NCBI RefSeq assembly: GCF_016093545.1
Contig: NZ_JADKYX010000001.1
Coordinates: forward strand, 496,001-560,000
Length of the DNA stretch: 64,000 nucleotides
Direction: 5' to 3'
Source of the DNA: Massilia rhizosphaerae
GTDB lineage: Bacteria > Pseudomonadota > Gammaproteobacteria > Burkholderiales > Burkholderiaceae_D
Both the position numbers and the translations under genes were made by a program. Below, in pieces: positions 34,701 through 42,800 of this stretch (positions are counted from its first letter, which is position 1; every line of letters begins with the position of its first letter). The notes under the pieces were generated by a model. The model searched no databases. It saw nothing but the letters and a program-made list of their open reading frames with translations, and was not told the DNA's origin.

Positions 34701-37700
34701 GCTACCGCACGCTGCACGCCGTGCTGGCCGACGAGAATGCCGGCGCCCACGCGAAAGCCCTGCTGAAGGTGCTGCAGGAGACGCCCGGCAATCAGATCAA
34801 GCAGGTCGCGTACCAGATCTCGGAGCGGCTGCGCCGCCGCGACGCTCCCACGACCCCGAGTATCGCGGACGGCACCGCAGACGGCCAAGCCGACAGCAGG
34901 GCGCTCGACGAGGCGACGCGCGCCTTGGAACCGCTCGGCGTGACCCCGCCAAAGGTGGGCGAGGGCAGCGGCGCCGAACTCGCGCCGGCCAAGGCCAAGG
35001 GCGACGCCGATCCGTTCCACGATATTTTCGGCAAGCTCAACAATACCAACGTGCGCGCGGTTTGCGCCGAGTTCCTCGAGGCCGAGGACGTGCCCATCGA
35101 CCTGGGAAATGTCGGTGTGCGGGTGCGTAAGACGCGGGTGCAGAAGACTCTGCCCGTCCCCGCCGAGATCGAGGCCGCGACCGAAAGCTTCTTCATCAGT
35201 CCCGCCGACGCCGAGATGCTGCAACGCCTGCTCGGCTTCCATACGGCGACCCGGCTGATCTCTTACTACCGTTCGAACAACGCGATCGTGTCGATCCGCG
35301 CCCTTGTCGGACAGCTGCGCAAGCTTGCACCCACGCTGGCGGAGGCGGCGTGGCCGCCACTCACCGACACTTCCCTGGTGCTCGACACGAACGTGGTCAA
35401 GGCGCTGCTGCTGAAGGTCGAGGACCTGAGCAGCGAGGAGCGCGCGGTCCAGCGCAAGGCATTGGCGCTGATCACGCATCTTCGGCCGGCCGACCTGCGC
35501 CTGCCCAACATGGTGCTCGGCGAGCTGTCGGCCTTCGGCCCGGGCGTGATGGAACAGTTGAGCGTTGCCGTGCAGAAGCTGTTGGGCCTTTCCGCCCCCA
35601 TCCCGTGTTATGGTGTGCCGATCGACGGCGCGCGCGACAACGCCAGCCGCGAGGGTAAGTACGCCAGCGACCTGATCGCGATGGAGGAGGCGCAGGTCGG
35701 CGGCGGCAAGGGCGCGCCAGACCGCGGGCTGGTCGCCGACACCATGCACGCCACGCGTTCGCAGCAGACCGAGCACCGGCCCGACAGCCCGACGCGCCTG
35801 ATGACCGCCGACCTCGGCATCGCCAAGCACCTGCGCGAAAACTATTCAAACGCCGTGCTCGGCAGCCACGGGGACGAGGCCGATCCGTACCACTTCACCA
35901 CCGCCAAGCTCAATGGCAATGTCGACGTCTTCCCGATCGACATCCCCGCGGAGTTCGAGATCCACGGCCGTCCGGCGCTGCCGTCGGCGGATCTCGGCGG
36001 CTTCGTGCCGCCGCCCCAGGTCGATCTCGCGCCGCTCCAGCCGCCGGCCGGGCTCGCGCGCGAAGTCTTCATGCGGCCGGTCGGCCCGGTGAGCCGCGAT
36101 CTGCACGTCTACGACCTGATAGCGCTCATCCGCTCGGGTAACGGCCAGGTCGTCGTCACCGGCGGCGCGGTGCGCGACGCGGTGCACGGCGACGTGCCCA
36201 ACGACGTCGACCTGACATGCACGTTGAAGCTGGCGCAGCTCGACGCGCTGCTCCAGTCGCACGATCGGTTCAACACCCTGGGCCGCGAGCTGGTGCGCCT
36301 GCGCGGGCTGCGCCTGCTCAAGTTGTCGAACGGGAACAACCCGATCGACATCACCTGCGCCGACGAGGGCGAGGACAAGACCCTCGACACCGAAGGGCTG
36401 GCGCACGATGCCACCAAGCGCGACTTCCGCATGAACGCATTGTACTTCGACCACGAAGGCAATCTGCACGACCCCACGGGCGAAGGCGTGGCGGACGCGC
36501 TGCAGAAGCGCCTGGTGCTCGTCGCCGACAAGTTCTTCGGCGATCTGAGCAAATCCGAGGACCCGCCTTTCGAAGAGATCGGGCGCTCGTTCAAGTTCGT
36601 CGGCCGCGACTACCGGATGCCGGAAGAGCAGCAGGCGCTGCTGCGCCAGGCGTACCTGGCGCTGATCGAGCGCGCGCGCGGCCAGGACGCCACCGAGGTT
36701 GCGGACACCGTGCGCATGTTGGAGAAGGCGCGCGAGAAAACGCCGGTCGAGATCATGCAGACGATGACCAAGCTCGGCTTCTCGGACCGGGCGATTCGCG
36801 CGCTGTTCCCCGACTCGGTGGCGGGCCTCGCCGCCGACCGCACGCCGGCGTTCGAGCGCAATGTCGTACCGCGTCGCCTCGACAACCCCAAGACCGAAGA
36901 CGACGTGGTGCCGGGCGCCGCGCCCCAGGTCAAGATCGACGATGAGCACGGCGGCGTCTACCAGTACCGGGTGTTCGCGCGCACCGAGGACCCGGAAGAG
37001 CGGCTGATGATCGACATCGACTTCACCGATCACGACTTGCCCGGCCACCGTGCGCAGCACCATCACATCTACCGCTGGAAAGCCTCGTCGCGAACGTGGG
37101 ACAAGCATATCGCCGGCTTGTCGAAGACCGGGCAGCCCGGCCGGCCCGACCTCGACGGCGACCTCTACCGCGGACCGCGGCCGTGGTTGGTCGAGGAGGC
37201 GCTCAGCGACGGCGAGGTCGACGCCAAGACCTTGGTCGAGCAGCTCAACAAGGGCCTGAAGGGATTTTCGTATCACGCAACCGTGGCCGACGGGTTGGTC
37301 GATCTCGGCGGCGAGCTGTTGCTGCACCCGGCCAAGGTGCGGCAGATGCAGGTCAACGGCACCCTCCGCCTGGTCTTCATGTTGGTCGAAAATATTGTGA
37401 CGCACGGCAAAATGCCGCCGCCGCAGGACGAGTCGCTCGACGAGCTGACCAAGACCGGCGGCGAGCGCCTGCGCTTCCACCGCCATCTCGCCGACGTCGA
37501 CATGATGCTCAAGGCCCTCGGTGTCGACGGCGAGGCCTTGTTCGCGAACATACCGGTCGCCGGCAAGATCCGGCTCTACGACCTGCTGGTCGTGTGGCAC
37601 CGCAGCCCCGTGACGCTGGAGGCGGCGATGCGGTCGGCGCTGAAGCATAACCCGCAGAGCGTGGAGCAGCTGGTCGAGCTGTGCGAGGCCAGCCTGGCGC

Positions 37701-38425
37701 TGGCCGAGCAGAATGCGAGCGAGCCGGGCGAGGTGCTCGACGGGGCACTGCAGGATGCCGGGCAGCATGCGCCTGGCGCCATCGACGGTGGGACGCGCGA
37801 CCAGCAGCAGGCCGCGATCCAAGTCGCCGCCCGGAACCGCAAGTTGAAGTTCGGCACGCCGTCGGCGGCGGCCTACCATTGGCTCAAGCATGGCAAGGAA
37901 CTGGGGCCGAGCGGGTCGACGCGCGAGACGTTCGGACTCGATGCCTACGTGGCCGCCGCCAACGACGCGATCGCGGCGGCCGAGGACCTGTCGGTCGAGG
38001 TCGAGCAGACCGGCGCCACGGCATTCGTGTTCATGCACAAGGCGGTCGGCGGCGACATCAAGGCGGTGGTCAAGGTGGCCGACGGAAGGGCGCAGATCGC
38101 CACTTGCTTCCGGCGAACGCCGCGGCAACGCCCCGCCGAAGCACTGCGCCTGCCACGGCCCGAGGCGCTGGAGCGGCTGGGGGTCGTGACCACACTGGTG
38201 AAGCCGGAGCAAGCGCCGCGCGCCGACCAAATGGAACGTCTCGTGGCCGCTCTCGAGGAAGAGGTGGCGAAGGCGGTGGGGGCGGACGCCGCCCCGCGGC
38301 GGCTGGCGATCCGCCGCCTCGTGGACTGGGCGGATGCCCGCGTAGACGTGCCCGGTGTCGCCAGCGATCGTGTCGAGGGCTGGCGCAAGCGGCTGGCGGA
38401 GGTCCGGCGGCTGGCCGTGGCCTGA
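31727..38425 (+). CDS. Giant multidomain eCIS effector with USP, PIN-like and nucleotidyltransferase domains
   Basis: The protein has 2232 residues. Going from the N-terminus, residues 40-63 carry an SPR motif (DGSPRVAQLQSMQRL) shared with the other cargo genes. A possible membrane helix lies at ~182-201. Residues ~238-600 hold a ubiquitin-specific-protease-like domain: Cys box GLPNQDNDCFLNSIIQLL with C249, VLQRSLPDGRK strand, and His box GGHYWAHRR with H565 and D580. Residues ~1210-1385 form a PIN-like domain (LDTNV D1220, LGELSA E1266, MTADLG D1362). Residues ~1465-1640 form a poly(A)-polymerase/CCA-type nucleotidyltransferase (GGAVRDAVHGDVPNDVD, D1493 and D1495; RDFRMNAL 1565-1572). A His-rich patch follows (TDHDLPGHRAQHHHIY, 1767-1781), and a C-terminal toxin-like module (HWLKHGKELG at 2051). 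No signal peptide is seen. It follows the small SPR protein by 3 bp. The domain calls are motif-based. The protein is almost certainly delivered cargo, but its targets are inferred. Confidence 0.8.
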   Translation: MRSRVAPKVQGAVAASGRGKASTRSGGIQDLRPQADVRSSLQQAVDGSPRVAQLQSMQRLANGGAVGEDTGSAPGAAPIEAPFAHPIDAPPPEADETPAQLHERLGRAAQAILSQPPSKGMSPAQALAERRRLARQLEAYFSEQLEPGIGMFITVDAGPDPRRSNGLEITILIAPNDWKTRFKIAAGLVMAGTVLYWMWRGGRGGGGGQASGRAQATERQPLTDRQSPVADAGPIDASIRGLPNQDNDCFLNSIIQLLAGAYPALLTANDSMRTELRAFVRAHNSAITPDTCEAEVDALRDALSVDAPDFGALVGTHGPDAANAEQAQAQLRAIHDRRGASLRMRGRLLSLIQRVNDVDGAPIGPHEVQELRAQLVENGILAGPAEIGGPAAQEDAHEVLGAILDLFAPPEGNRIEVGKRVTIVSSEPAPEAEHADVADFAHGVLARPEAPEPTLLVPLAGHDDLISYLNDTFGGDGVEEEADMRARNDGVGVHITRQRVASRFTRLPQVMTIVLQRSLPDGRKEGKRFGMPERLTLLEGDPPVRRKRYRLTSVVYHQGGGRGGHYWAHRRHMGQWQLADDRVTRVDRQPGGEAGERDLPHDVNHGYVYSYVLEEDQPCDDGGQVATGADFDATGLPPPLAGGGTGTGHPSTRRGTSTAPRSTSVPELGVTAPIEAPVRLRGVDEEPLVISEVMAAAAKLGDLGIRPLPPSTLVLRDPRLPSRKLSIEVVVTDPGTDGDPMWVGPGEAHPQLMVSNRADLSDARDWFAMAIDRIRQGALAGLRYKAPIAPTRAEPEPLGGTRVVKDQLIDRDAEPRHVSTVHATLASWLPDRIGAGDEDDRLLNVTVAYAAQLEMTQPAAANLVLALSELWLSFNPGLVNGEDDLIRPLVRHLWQQLTPLAAARVRQRSERIDAARVIPEGERKTRMGKQPEVQQPDLPKALPTALPTVLPTEVPEGGDDDFLFGYGLDDESTPEPVDPRTRLEPAYLMEDGYRTLHAVLADENAGAHAKALLKVLQETPGNQIKQVAYQISERLRRRDAPTTPSIADGTADGQADSRALDEATRALEPLGVTPPKVGEGSGAELAPAKAKGDADPFHDIFGKLNNTNVRAVCAEFLEAEDVPIDLGNVGVRVRKTRVQKTLPVPAEIEAATESFFISPADAEMLQRLLGFHTATRLISYYRSNNAIVSIRALVGQLRKLAPTLAEAAWPPLTDTSLVLDTNVVKALLLKVEDLSSEERAVQRKALALITHLRPADLRLPNMVLGELSAFGPGVMEQLSVAVQKLLGLSAPIPCYGVPIDGARDNASREGKYASDLIAMEEAQVGGGKGAPDRGLVADTMHATRSQQTEHRPDSPTRLMTADLGIAKHLRENYSNAVLGSHGDEADPYHFTTAKLNGNVDVFPIDIPAEFEIHGRPALPSADLGGFVPPPQVDLAPLQPPAGLAREVFMRPVGPVSRDLHVYDLIALIRSGNGQVVVTGGAVRDAVHGDVPNDVDLTCTLKLAQLDALLQSHDRFNTLGRELVRLRGLRLLKLSNGNNPIDITCADEGEDKTLDTEGLAHDATKRDFRMNALYFDHEGNLHDPTGEGVADALQKRLVLVADKFFGDLSKSEDPPFEEIGRSFKFVGRDYRMPEEQQALLRQAYLALIERARGQDATEVADTVRMLEKAREKTPVEIMQTMTKLGFSDRAIRALFPDSVAGLAADRTPAFERNVVPRRLDNPKTEDDVVPGAAPQVKIDDEHGGVYQYRVFARTEDPEERLMIDIDFTDHDLPGHRAQHHHIYRWKASSRTWDKHIAGLSKTGQPGRPDLDGDLYRGPRPWLVEEALSDGEVDAKTLVEQLNKGLKGFSYHATVADGLVDLGGELLLHPAKVRQMQVNGTLRLVFMLVENIVTHGKMPPPQDESLDELTKTGGERLRFHRHLADVDMMLKALGVDGEALFANIPVAGKIRLYDLLVVWHRSPVTLEAAMRSALKHNPQSVEQLVELCEASLALAEQNASEPGEVLDGALQDAGQHAPGAIDGGTRDQQQAAIQVAARNRKLKFGTPSAAAYHWLKHGKELGPSGSTRETFGLDAYVAAANDAIAAAEDLSVEVEQTGATAFVFMHKAVGGDIKAVVKVADGRAQIATCFRRTPRQRPAEALRLPRPEALERLGVVTTLVKPEQAPRADQMERLVAALEEEVAKAVGADAAPRRLAIRRLVDWADARVDVPGVASDRVEGWRKRLAEVRRLAVA

Positions 38426-38521
38426 CGATAATTTTCGGCCACGACCGGGACATGGAGTCCGGGATGATCGTTCGGGAACCGGCTATCGATCCAGCGTCGG
38501 CGGGGTTGTAAGTATTGTCGT

Positions 38522-38575
38522 TTTCCGTGACGCGTTACGGAAATGACATAAATTCGCATAATCTATATTATGTCA
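38522..38575. repeat. Two adjacent inverted repeats 3' of the effector gene
   Basis: TTTCCGT (38522-38528) and ACGGAAA (38537-38543) form a 7-bp stem with an 8-base loop. Immediately after, TGACATAA (38544-38551) and TTATGTCA (38568-38575) form an 8-bp inverted repeat with a 16-bp spacer, which itself holds ATAAT-N4-ATTAT. No T-run follows, so an intrinsic terminator is unlikely. A recombinase or regulator binding site, or a transposon end, is possible. Confidence 0.5.
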
Positions 38576-39309
38576 AATATGGTATAAGCTTGTGCCCGTT
38601 CTCTTCTCTGCCCACGTCAGTAGTAATACGCCGACACGAAATCGGGTTCGCAGCGACATGAATATGAGGTCTTCGCGGAATCGGCAGAAAAGGTAAAAAT
38701 TCGTGTCGCGGGCTGAGCACCGGACCAACATGGATCGGTGACACCTCCTCTGTTTGCTCCCGTACTCGCCGGCGATCTACTCTGTTGGCTGTCGTGGCTG
38801 CGCTGGCACGCTTGTGAGTTCGGCCAGGACAACTTCCTTTGCCTGCAACGTCGACTCAGGGGCGCTGCGGCTGCTTCCGCTTGGCTGCTTCCGCTTGGCT
38901 GCTCCGGCCAAGCTGGTGGTAGTCGAGATCGATTACCGCAAGGACGACAACAACTCACGCAGCTGGCTGACAGAGACATTCCAGTGCCGTTCATCAAACG
39001 TCGTCCGCTGAAGCAATCGTGCCGCACCAAGCGAAGCAGATATACCGATCAATGTAGCTCTGGCCGTCACCAGACTACGGAGGCCAAATGGCCTGAGTAT
39101 TCGTCCCTGGACTCGACACAGGGCCGACAGCATTCCGAACGCTCGCAGGTCGGCTCGTAACGGCAAGTAGCGGCAGATTAGGCAGCGGCTAATCATCGAA
39201 TTCATTCGGCTCGGTCAACTTTACGAGATGAATACGACGCTGAGCAATTGAGTTCGTGTCTTACGTGACTAAAACGGACCCCACTTCGATACTGAGCTAT
39301 AAGGCGATT

Positions 39310-39340
39310 AACTCGACATTACGCGTTATAATGTCGAGTT
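39310..39340. promoter_or_regulatory. Operator-like 12-bp palindrome overlapping a TATAAT box
   Basis: AACTCGACATTA (39310-39321) and TAATGTCGAGTT (39329-39340) are perfect inverted repeats around a 7-base centre. TATAAT (39327-39332) lies inside, and a GAAAGGATG follows 1 bp downstream of the palindrome. This layout is typical of autoregulated toxin-antitoxin promoters. The short frame that would be expressed (39347-39565) is not a recognisable toxin, so the gene may be lost or decayed. Confidence 0.5.
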
Positions 39341-39818
39341 GAAAGGATGCGCTCGAAGTGGCGCGGCGATGCGCTAATTTCCTGCTTTTATTCCCGGCTT
39401 TTCGTGGCCGGCCTCATCCGCTATGGATCAGCGGACTGCTACGATCTATCGGAAACATTGAGGCATCGACGATTCTATCTGAAAGTCAAGAAAGGCCGGA
39501 AATTTGAACTGCTTACGCGTCGTTTTTGCTTGCTGTCTTGCCCTGCCGACTGCTTCTTGGGTTGAGCTGAACTGAGAGCTGGGCGGCGTGCGGTCTGTTT
39601 GAGCTATCCTCGCAACCGGGGCTAGACTGGAGGGTATCTCTATGGACATAACGATGCTTTCTGCCGGCGTACCGCTTCCCTCCCCTACTTGTAGCGGCCT
39701 CCTACTAGCGGTTCGGGTAGAAGGATGTTGTACAGACATCGGTAGCACGCGTCTTTAAATCCTGGTGCGCAGCGTAAGTTTAAAATTTAATTTTTATACA
39801 AAACGAAAGTCCGCCAAC

Positions 39819-42800
39819 CTAGACCTTATCAGTTTGGCGCCTACCTTGGGACTTCCTGCCCGCCGATTTTATGGGCGGGGCCGGCTTTGTTGCAGCCGCC
39901 TTCGGCGGCTTCACACTGCCTTTCGGTACCGACACATCGAGCACAAACACCTTGATACGCTCAGACATCCCAGGAGGAATCGACTTCTTTAAGTCATTGT
40001 ATAAAGTTTCCGGCGATGTCGAGTGCGTCTTACCGTACCAGAAAACTCCGAAAATGCCCCGCCCGGACGCTTGCGGCAGACGTGTGTAGCGGTCCAATTG
40101 GTCCTGGATTGCAGTCGGCACGTCGGCATGCGAATCTCGCTTGAGTTCGATGACGAGTTTCAGGTTTCCATGACTCAGCAGGATATCGACCCGCTTATTG
40201 TCCCGCATGCTGCCTTCCGGCTGAATATCCACCCTATAGGGCGCGAGCCGGTAAGCAAATAGCCCCATGAGCACGTCGCGCGCGCTGTTCTCGCACTTTT
40301 CTTGGGTGGCCCGTCCGTACTTGTCCTCATTCCAGAACAATTTGTGCAAATTGAAACTTGACCCGGTGACGTCCACTTGGATCTTTTTCATGTGGTCCAA
40401 GACCAGTGCTTGCAGATCCTCGACGCTTGCAGGCAGGCCGTTGCGCAGCCTTGCGAGAATATCCGGCCAACGAAACTGCCGGTAATGGCTGTCGACGGTC
40501 AGGGTGTGCTGTCTTGGCAAAGCCCTTTCGATTCGCGCCTTGAGGGACGCAAGCGCGGGATTTGCCAGCATCCGTCGCAGCAGACTCCCTGCGGCCGGGT
40601 TGGGATTTGTTTCAAGCAGATCGATTAGCGTCATTATCAGCTGATGTGCGTGGCTCATGAAATTTTTCAAGTGCCCGGCGGGAGCGTGCGCGACAACGAA
40701 GTCTCCCAAGGTGCCGATGGCGTCGACATCCAGCTTATGCAGTCCGATTGAACGCAAGGATCGCAAGCTACAGACGAGGTACAGCGCGTCGACCAGACCC
40801 GCGGCAGCAGATGCCGCTGCGGTCGCCACCGCGGCGTCATGCCGGCGGGGCTCCAGCACCATTGCTGTCGCCAACCACATCAGATAGCCATGTCCGTGAG
40901 GAGAAGCCGCAGTTCCTGCCAACATAGAGGCCAGCAGCGCGCTATTTTCTTCCTCGCTGCCGTTGTTCAGCACGAACGGCAGCAGAATTCTGGCCCTTGC
41001 CTCGTCCACGTCTGGATGATCCCGCAGAATACCCAGGGCGGCCTCGTTGCTGTACGGCATCAGGGCGGGATTGCCGCACAGCTGGCGCAATCCCTCAAGG
41101 GAAGAGGAATTTCGTTCCAAGCATTCCTTGGCAAGGCGCGCGTAGGTGTCGACCGCCAGTACCGGATAGCGATGACAAATTTCCTTTTCCCATGACTGTG
41201 CCGCGCTAGGCGAGGCGAACAGCCCGCGCCGTCCCCTGATATAACTGTTCAGCAGGGTGACGGCGGCCAGTCTCGCTTGCAACACTTCCGGCGGAAAAGT
41301 CGAACACCCTAATTCGATGCCCGCCGCGATGGCATAGCGGCTTTTCGGCAGCTGATTGTTCACCGCCAGCTCAAGCACCTCCGGGAAAGGGGCGACGTCG
41401 GCGCGCGTGGCGAACGCAATCAGACCCTCGGCCACAATGCTGCAGGCATCCTCCCCCAGTTCCTCCCGCAGCCGCTCCATGCCGTACCGACCATTCGTTG
41501 GGTAATAGAGCTCGCTCACCTCGGCGAGCACGTCGACCCTTTCTCCGGCACGGATCTTGGCTTCGTTTTCCAAAATGTGCGCCGCGATCCTCGTCCGTCG
41601 CGGACCTGGCGCGGGCGTGTACACGGGCTCGCTGACCGGCTTGGGCTGCACCTGTGCGCGGATTTTTTCTGCGACCGCAGCCAGCGCTGGGTCCTCGTGC
41701 GCGAGATTCGACAGGATGGCCAGGTGTTTCGCCCCACTGTCTCCTTCCTCATGCGCCAGCGTGAGGGCTGCGTCATACAGGGATTTCATGTCCCACTCCG
41801 CCTCTGGGCTGCACAGCAAAGTAATCGCGCGATCCGCCACGAAAGCCGCTGTCATGAGCCCGAACGATATGTCGCGAAGTTCCATCACCCGGGAGAAGTC
41901 CGCGCGCCCTACGGCCAGCAAGCGCAGGCTTTGGTCCGCCAGTCCGTTCAACACATCTTCGCGCGCGGAAAAGGCCTGCACCAGTGCCGGCGAAGCGGGC
42001 ATAAACTCCCCGCCGCCGGAATAGTAATAGCGGAGCAACAGCCAGCCGAACAACCGTCCAGGCTCGTAGGCCTCGCTTCGTTCCAGCACCTGCGCCAGGG
42101 CGGCATCGATCAGCGCCAGGACTCTGAATGCGGCCGGGTTCTGGGCAAGCTCGGGTTTCCTTTGCCAGGCATCGTGCAGCCCGTCCAACAGATCCGGCGC
42201 GTGCTCATCGTCCACGCGAATATCCAGATGTGGCACCTTGTTCAGGTTCAGCCCATTGCCTGGGGCCTGGGCCTGCTCCAGCATATCCAGCACGTCCTGG
42301 GTTCCCAGGTGCCGGCCATACAAGCTTGCAAGCAGGCCTGTCTTCAGCGGCAATTCAGAGTAGGTCACCCCTACTCGCGGATAAATCTCCGCCAGCTGAT
42401 CATACGGTGGTTCCGGCAGGGCCAGCAGCGCCTCCAGGCTAGCTTCCCGTCCAGGATCATCGCGATCGTTCAATATATGGACGAGTTCGTTCCGTAACTG
42501 CGCTTGCGGCTGGCCCAGTCGGATGGCGTCGAGCACAACCGTGCGCAAGTGGACGTCCGTACATGCCGGACCGAGTACTTCCTTAAAGGTCGGCACCATC
42601 TCCGGTCCGGACAAGCGACCCAGGTTCAGTTCGGACAGCAATCCGTCATATTCGGCGCTGGCGGGCGCAGCGTCGGCCGCGAGTGCCTGTAGCAGGTGAC
42701 GCTTGGAGGCGCTCTTCAGCATCCCGACGTCGGCGTAGACCAGCACTCCAGTCGGATCGGCCGCGATAAGTTCGAATGCCTCATCGGGGCCTTGCATGTC

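Larger units (their letters stand above)
38426..39818. other. Lower-GC intergenic segment with palindromes, no recognised gene
   Basis: About 1.4 kb lies between the giant effector and the STAND gene. GC content and codon pattern differ from both sides. Short open frames exist on both strands (for example 38617-39030 minus and 39347-39565 plus), but their products match nothing I recognise. It contains a hairpin (38522-38543), two palindromes listed separately, and a 14-bp tandem repeat (GGCTGCTTCCGCTT at 38869-38882 and 38883-38896, with a partial third copy). The segment looks like an eroded island edge. Confidence 0.5.

Noticed and set aside
38617..39030. Minus-strand open frame of 137 codons
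   Set aside because: Cys/Ser/Arg-rich with no family-like pattern, no good ribosome site, and in a low-complexity region.
39347..39565. Possible HigB-like toxin gene
   Set aside because: Apart from an operator-like palindrome upstream, the product does not match toxin motifs.
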